Assembly (NCBI GenBank): GCA_029820995.1
Contig: JALGUG010000005.1
Location: 1-41,250, forward strand
Reading direction: 5' to 3'
DNA: 41,250 nt
DNA from: Candidatus Zipacnadia bacterium
Lineage (GTDB): Bacteria > Armatimonadota > Zipacnadia > JALGUG01
Below are positions 38,117 to 41,250 of the stretch, one piece after another. A program made the position numbers and the translations under genes. Below the pieces are notes generated by a model. It ran no database searches, was not told the origin of the DNA, and was given only the letters and a program-made list of their open reading frames with translations. Every line of letters starts with the position of its first letter. Positions within the stretch are counted from its first letter, which is position 1.

Positions 38117-38929
38117 ATGGCGGACAATTCGGTTGATGCCGTAAGGCAACTGTTCACGGCACCGGGCACGGCCGAAGGGGTGGCCCTGAGCGCATACCGG
38201 CGCGGTCTGGTGCGCTTCCAGTCGCCGATTGACGGGGCGGAGCTGGTGTTCGTGCCGGGCGGTGTGTTCACGATGGGCCTGCCGGAGGCGGAGCACCGCG
38301 GCGAATCGCCGGCGCACGAGGTTGAGCTTGACAGCTATTGGATCTACCGCTTCCCGGTCACAAATGCGCAGTATGAGCGGTTCAAGACCGAGAGCGGCCA
38401 TCGCCCGCGCGCGAACTCCAGAGGCGGGGCGGATCTGCCCGTCAGCGGGGTGTGCTGGGAGGACGCGCAGGCGTACTGCGAGTGGGCCGGCGCCCGGCTT
38501 CCGACGGAGGCGCAGTGGGAGTATGCGGCACGCGGGAAGGAGGGGTACAAGTACCCCTGGGGCAACGAGTGGGATCCGGATCGAGCATGCTGGGACGGGA
38601 ATGCCGGCGGCGAACCCATGCCGGTGGGCAGCTTCCCACAGGGGGCCAGTTGGTGCGGTGCGGAGGACCTGGCCGGGAATGTCTGGGAATGGTGCCGGGA
38701 CTGGTACAAGCAGGACTACTACTCTTCTGGGCCTCCCCGCCACAACCCGCCGGGGCCGTCGGGGCCGCAAACTTCGCACGTGCTGCGGGGCGGCTCGTAC
38801 AACATGAAGCCGGTTTCACTGCGTACGGTGCACCGCGCCGAGCGGACTGACCCGCATTACAACGTGGCCGACGGTTTCCGGTGTGTGATCGAGCTGCCGC
38901 CGGTGGAACTCGCGGAGGTCTCGACATGA
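38117..38929 (+). CDS. Formylglycine-generating-enzyme-like (FGE-sulfatase family) protein without catalytic cysteines
   Basis: A 270-residue protein with the FGE/SUMF1 fold: VFVPGGVFTMG, then YRFPVTNAQYERF, WEDAQAYCEWAGARLPTEAQ, YPWGNEW, AGNVWEWCRDWY and VLRGGSYNM. In true copper FGEs the last motif runs GGSYLCHDSYC with two active-site cysteines; here GGSYNMKPVSLRTVHR has neither. The protein is therefore unlikely to activate sulfatases. It more probably has a binding role or another oxidase-like chemistry known in this large family (EgtB- or NirV-like members share the fold). ATG 38117 has GGGAGGTGA nine bases upstream. Its stop overlaps the next start as ATGA. Confidence 0.85.
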   Translation: MADNSVDAVRQLFTAPGTAEGVALSAYRRGLVRFQSPIDGAELVFVPGGVFTMGLPEAEHRGESPAHEVELDSYWIYRFPVTNAQYERFKTESGHRPRANSRGGADLPVSGVCWEDAQAYCEWAGARLPTEAQWEYAARGKEGYKYPWGNEWDPDRACWDGNAGGEPMPVGSFPQGASWCGAEDLAGNVWEWCRDWYKQDYYSSGPPRHNPPGPSGPQTSHVLRGGSYNMKPVSLRTVHRAERTDPHYNVADGFRCVIELPPVELAEVST

Positions 38930-40035
38930 TAGGCTGCGGGCGAGGCCACCCGGTTCGGCGAGCAAGGCGGATGGGGCCCCGCGGCGCGGACATCTCGGTA
39001 CTCCTGCTGCTCGTGGTGGTCATACTGTCGGGAGGCTGCACGTCGGGGCAGAAGGGCCGGACTGAGGCGGCGTCGGGGCAGCGAATTGTGCGCGAGTTCC
39101 CGCTGGAGCAGGCTGTGGGAGCAGAGGGCGCCACGGAACTGGTCGTCTCGCTGCATCGGGGCGAGATCACCGTTCAGGCACGTCCCGGGGGCGACGTTCG
39201 CGTTGTGGGCAAGCGAGTTATCACTGCGGCCAGCAAACAGCACGTGGACGAGTGGCTGCAGACGGTGAAGTTGCGGGTGACGCGCGAGGGCAATGCCGTC
39301 AAGGTCGAGGATGTTTGGCCGACGGGTCCCGTGGCCTGGGACGGGCATGAGGCGGAGATGCGAGCCGACCTGCGGGTGGAAGTGCCGACGGGGCTGGTGG
39401 CCGGGGTGGTGAACGGCGTCGGTGATACTGAGGTGCTGGGGGAGTTCGAGTCGGTCAAGGTTCAGGCGGGCGTAGGACAGGTTGCGGCACGCGTCACCAC
39501 GGGTCCGCTTGAGGTCGCAGTGGGAACGGGCAGTATCGCCTTTTCGGGCCAGGCCACGCGGGTGGCCTTCGAGAGCGGTGCCGGTCAGATCAGTGTTGAG
39601 GGAGAACTGGGCGAGGGGGAGATCAACTGCGGGTCAGGCGATCTGGTCTTGAGCATTGTTCGGTGCACGGGACGGAAGCTCCGTGCCGTGACCGGCGCAG
39701 GCTCGGTGCGGGCACGGCTGACGCGGCTGCCGACGAAAGCCCTCCGGCTAACCACCGCCGCAGGCGATATTGATCTGGCGGTGCCCCTCTCTGCGGCAGG
39801 ACTGAACCTGGATGCCCGGACCGGCACCGGGCAAGTGACCACGGCACCGGGTCTGCATCTGCGCGAAGTGAAGCGGCTTGGAAACGGGCTAGGGCAGGTA
39901 CTGCACGCGGTCTACCAGGGCGGGCAGTGCGAGGTCACGCTGCGCACGGGCAACGGAGATATTTCCCTGCGGACACTGAATGGCGATGTGGAGGGCGGTC
40001 CCGGAAGTGCCTTCGGTAAGCAACCGGGGCGGTGA
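38926..40035 (+). CDS. DUF4097-like beta-repeat lipoprotein
   Basis: A 369-residue envelope protein. A basic n-region and a hydrophobic stretch (ISVLLLLVVVILSGGC) end in C38, which fits a lipobox although the -3 position is serine. The mature part is a long run of beta-strand repeats rich in GxGxI/V turns: VVNGVGDTEVLGEFESVKVQ, VAVGTGSIAFSG, SGAGQISVEGELGEGEINCG, VTGAGSVRARL, TTAAGDIDLAV, ARTGTGQVTTAP. This pattern is that of DUF4097 putative adhesin or right-handed helix-like domains. ATG 38926 overlaps the FGE-like stop by four bases, so both proteins are made together. The role is unknown; surface adhesion or sensing is a guess. Confidence 0.8.
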   Translation: MIGCGRGHPVRRARRMGPRGADISVLLLLVVVILSGGCTSGQKGRTEAASGQRIVREFPLEQAVGAEGATELVVSLHRGEITVQARPGGDVRVVGKRVITAASKQHVDEWLQTVKLRVTREGNAVKVEDVWPTGPVAWDGHEAEMRADLRVEVPTGLVAGVVNGVGDTEVLGEFESVKVQAGVGQVAARVTTGPLEVAVGTGSIAFSGQATRVAFESGAGQISVEGELGEGEINCGSGDLVLSIVRCTGRKLRAVTGAGSVRARLTRLPTKALRLTTAAGDIDLAVPLSAAGLNLDARTGTGQVTTAPGLHLREVKRLGNGLGQVLHAVYQGGQCEVTLRTGNGDISLRTLNGDVEGGPGSAFGKQPGR

Positions 40036-40086
40036 TCGTCTGGGAGCGTAAGGCCGGGACGTCTCGAGCGCGATGTTGAGTGGGAC

Positions 40087-40118
40087 GGGCGCGACGAGGA
40101 TTGTCGCGCCCATTTGAT
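40087..40118 (+). terminator. Terminator hairpin between the lipoprotein and pilin genes
   Basis: GGGCGCGAC (40087-40095) pairs perfectly with GTCGCGCCC (40103-40111) across a seven-base loop. The stem is followed by ATTTGATT on the plus strand. It lies 52 bases after the lipoprotein stop and between two convergent genes. The U-tract is short, so efficiency is uncertain. Confidence 0.65.
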
Positions 40119-40170
40119 TCATCTCAACAGTTTTCTGGCATCATACGGCCGGGTCTCCGCGAGGGGGCGG

Positions 40171-40803
40171 TTACTTCCGCGTGGCCTGGCAGACGTCCTT
40201 GCGGTAGACCGCGGTTGGCTTCATCCACTTGGCGTGGCCGTCGGCGAAGCCGTAGTTGCCGCCATCGTTATGGAGCGTCGGGATGTAGGTGATGTTCGAG
40301 TACAATATCAGATACAGACCGTTGCCGCTATAGCCGTTGCTGGCTGGATCCCCGATGACGATGGACTCGGAAGGGTACTGGATATCGGCGAGACAGACGG
40401 GCGCTCCGTTCCAGGTGCGGTACTCGTTGTACCAATACCCATATCCATCCCAGTCGGAGCTGTTCCAGCCGCCAATGTTCCACCCGTAACCGCCGCTGTA
40501 GCTAACGCCCGTGGGCATTGAGGGGCACTTGAAGATCTGCGTGTTCTTGACATACGGAACGATGGCATTGTACCAGCGAACAGTCGGACTGGAGGAGATG
40601 TACGCGATGCACAGGGTCTCGTCGTAGTCCTGGGCGTACATGTTGACGGCGAGCATGATCTGCTTGACATTGGACAGGCAGCTGGTCTGCCGGGCCTTCT
40701 CTCGCGCCCGCGCAAACACGGGAAAGAGGATCGCCGCTAGGATGGCAATGATGGCGATCACGACCAACAGTTCAATCAACGTGAAACCAGCCGATCGTCT
40801 CAT
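40171..40803 (-). CDS. DUF1559-type prepilin-like protein (H-X9-DG family)
   Basis: A 210-residue type IV pilin-like protein. The leader MRRSAG is followed by the prepilin peptidase site before [18 protein letters not shown], a membrane and assembly helix. Next comes [19 protein letters not shown], typical of Armatimonadota and Planctomycetota. The C-terminus has the diagnostic H-X9-DG pattern: H, nine residues, then DG in [12 protein letters not shown]. The globular part is rich in Tyr, Gly and Trp. ATG 40803 has AAAGGCGGTG about ten bases upstream; a longer frame to 40869 would cross the promoter. No pilus assembly or prepilin peptidase genes are in the window, so it is a stand-alone member of what is usually a large paralogue set. 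Confidence 0.92.
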   Translation of the reverse strand: MRRSAGFTLIELLVVIAIIAILAAILFPVFARAREKARQTSCLSNVKQIMLAVNMYAQDYDETLCIAYISSSPTVRWYNAIVPYVKNTQIFKCPSMPTGVSYSGGYGWNIGGWNSSDWDGYGYWYNEYRTWNGAPVCLADIQYPSESIVIGDPASNGYSGNGLYLILYSNITYIPTLHNDGGNYGFADGHAKWMKPTAVYRKDVCQATRK

Positions 40804-40845
40804 TGGAACACCGCCTTTCGGGATGAAATTGTTACATCGTGCATT

Positions 40846-40854
40846 ATTATAGCA
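40846..40854 (-). promoter_or_regulatory. Extended -10 promoter of the pilin gene
   Basis: On the minus strand TGC (40854-40852) directly precedes a perfect TATAAT (40851-40846), giving TGnTATAAT. The -35 region (TTCTCG at 17 bases) is weak, which extended -10 promoters tolerate. The start would be near 40839, with a leader of about 36 bases to ATG 40803. Confidence 0.68.
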
Positions 40855-40930
40855 CAGCAAAGGGCGCACGAGAATATGTTTTTTGGGCGGAGGGCTCGTG
40901 ACGCTCGATCGGCGCCGCGGGGCTCGGCGG

Positions 40931-41050
40931 TCATTCCTCCTGAGCGAACTCGAACGGTCGGCTGCGGGCGACGAACGGCTGCCGCCGGCCGTTGGCCAAG
41001 ATCAGGTCACCCAGATTGGATTGATACATGACCTGATACGTGTGATACAC
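40931..41050 (-). other. Short protein-like open frame, possibly a gene remnant
   Basis: Read on the minus strand from GTG 41050, 39 codons encode a peptide including [19 protein letters not shown], then [12 protein letters not shown] and a stop (TGA at 40933-40931). An inner ATG lies at 41029. The frame is open upstream only to a TGA near 41086. The composition looks like the conserved C-terminal end of a protein, but there is no SD and no family I can name. It may be the 3' remnant of a broken gene, a small protein, or chance. Confidence 0.25.
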
Positions 41051-41057
41051 AATCCAA
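41001..41057. repeat. Two interleaved inverted repeats (pseudoknot-like layout)
   Basis: Repeat 1: ATCAGGTCA (41001-41009) with TGACCTGAT (41029-41037). Repeat 2: TTGGATTG (41016-41023) with CAATCCAA (41050-41057). The left arm of the second lies in the loop of the first and its right arm outside it, the topology of an H-type pseudoknot, with connecting stretches of 6, 5 and 12 bases. Both are perfect. They overlap the short open frame. Confidence 0.5.
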
Positions 41058-41092
41058 GGGCGCAAGACACGCAAATTGTCCGCAACGTCTCA

Positions 41093-41108
41093 CCTGCGCC
41101 GGCGCAGG
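41093..41108. repeat. Perfect 16-bp palindrome
   Basis: CCTGCGCCGGCGCAGG reads the same on both strands. It could be a dimeric protein binding site or part of a cruciform-forming intergenic element. A further hairpin, CGGCCCGC (41123-41130) with GCGGGCCG (41141-41148), lies just downstream. Confidence 0.5.
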
Positions 41109-41183
41109 ATGCAACCAGACTGCGGCCCGCAGTTCAGAGGGCGGGCCGGAGGGGCTGCCGGGAGATGGCACAGTGGTTCGGTC

Positions 41184-41197
41184 GCGGCTGAAGCCGC
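41184..41197. repeat. REP-like palindromic element
   Basis: GCGGCT-GA-AGCCGC followed by TCCTACGGG closely resembles the widespread REP-type core GTAGGAGCGGCTTCAGCCGC (read on the minus strand). Such elements occur in many copies in intergenic DNA of several phyla and are often moved by RAYT (TnpA-REP) proteins. Only this one good copy is visible in the window. Confidence 0.6.
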
Positions 41198-41223
41198 TCC
41201 TACGGGTGAGTTGTCAATCTTCG

Positions 41224-41239
41224 CGTCGGGCGCCCGACG
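41224..41239. repeat. Second perfect 16-bp palindrome
   Basis: CGTCGGGCGCCCGACG is self-complementary over all 16 bases. It lies 26 bases after the REP-like element and close to the right edge, so its full context is not visible. Confidence 0.5.
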
Positions 41240-41250
41240 GTCGCGAGGCG

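Larger units (their letters stand above)
40870..41250. other. Right-edge region without a recognised gene, rich in palindromes
   Basis: No recognisable family is encoded in these 381 bases. They hold the small minus-strand open frame at 40931-41050 and, from 41001 on, a dense series of perfect inverted repeats described separately. The composition stays GC-rich. A larger gene could enter from the right edge but I see no support for it. Confidence 0.5.

Noticed and set aside
40883-41191. Plus-strand open frame of 102 codons at the right edge
   Set aside because: Its translation is Arg-rich and low in structure, it has no SD, and the palindromes run through it; the short minus-strand frame looks more protein-like.

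Overview
The window is GC-rich bacterial chromosome, densely coded on both strands, with good Shine-Dalgarno (SD) sites. No RNA gene, CRISPR array, integrase or transposase was recognised. The best taxonomic clue is the pilin-like protein at the right end: its N-terminus ([18 protein letters not shown], then FPVFAR.REKARQ.SCLSN) and its H-X9-DG ending are typical of DUF1559 proteins abundant in Armatimonadota and Planctomycetota. With the Terrabacteria-like order prsA - mazG - rqcP - eno - divIC, I infer an uncultured Armatimonadota-like organism. This is inference; no search was run.

Left part (1-13.4 kb): a one-cysteine-type sulfatase; a giant 1397-residue activase (two BadF/BcrA-type ATPase domains fused to DUF2229 and HgdB-like regions); then a housekeeping block on the plus strand read from a strong promoter at 6226-6254: PrsA/SurA-like lipoprotein foldase, MazG, RqcP-like S4 protein, pyruvate phosphate dikinase, enolase and an FtsB/DivIC-like division protein.

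13.4-19.7 kb: a tight plus-strand operon headed by a CHASE2-GAF-PAS histidine kinase, followed by a DUF951 protein, a secreted protein, a YkgJ-type cysteine-cluster protein, a COQ10/START-like protein and a COG2509-type flavoprotein. Several genes overlap by a few bases.

19.7-31.6 kb: carbohydrate genes. These are a StsC-like DegT aminotransferase (minus), a 9-cysteine DUF6485 protein, a fructose-6-phosphate aldolase-like transaldolase, a nitroreductase and a secreted heparinase II/III-type lyase (plus). Next comes a minus-strand operon of ROK kinase, inositol-monophosphatase-like phosphatase and GlmU-C-like left-handed beta-helix acyltransferase, with a clear promoter at 28266-28294. Divergent from it is a large secreted clan-A glycoside hydrolase with a duplicated beta-sandwich module and a CBM9-like tail. 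Together they suggest polysaccharide breakdown followed by sugar phosphorylation and possibly amino-sugar or aminocyclitol chemistry.

31.6-41.25 kb: a DUF1015 protein with its own promoter, two overlapping amidohydrolase-2 proteins (one with degenerate metal ligands), secreted proteins of unknown role, an Eis-like acetyltransferase, an FGE-like protein lacking the catalytic cysteine pair and coupled to a DUF4097-like lipoprotein, and a lone H-X9-DG pilin. The last 250 bases are unusually rich in perfect palindromes, including an interleaved pair of inverted repeats and a REP-like element.
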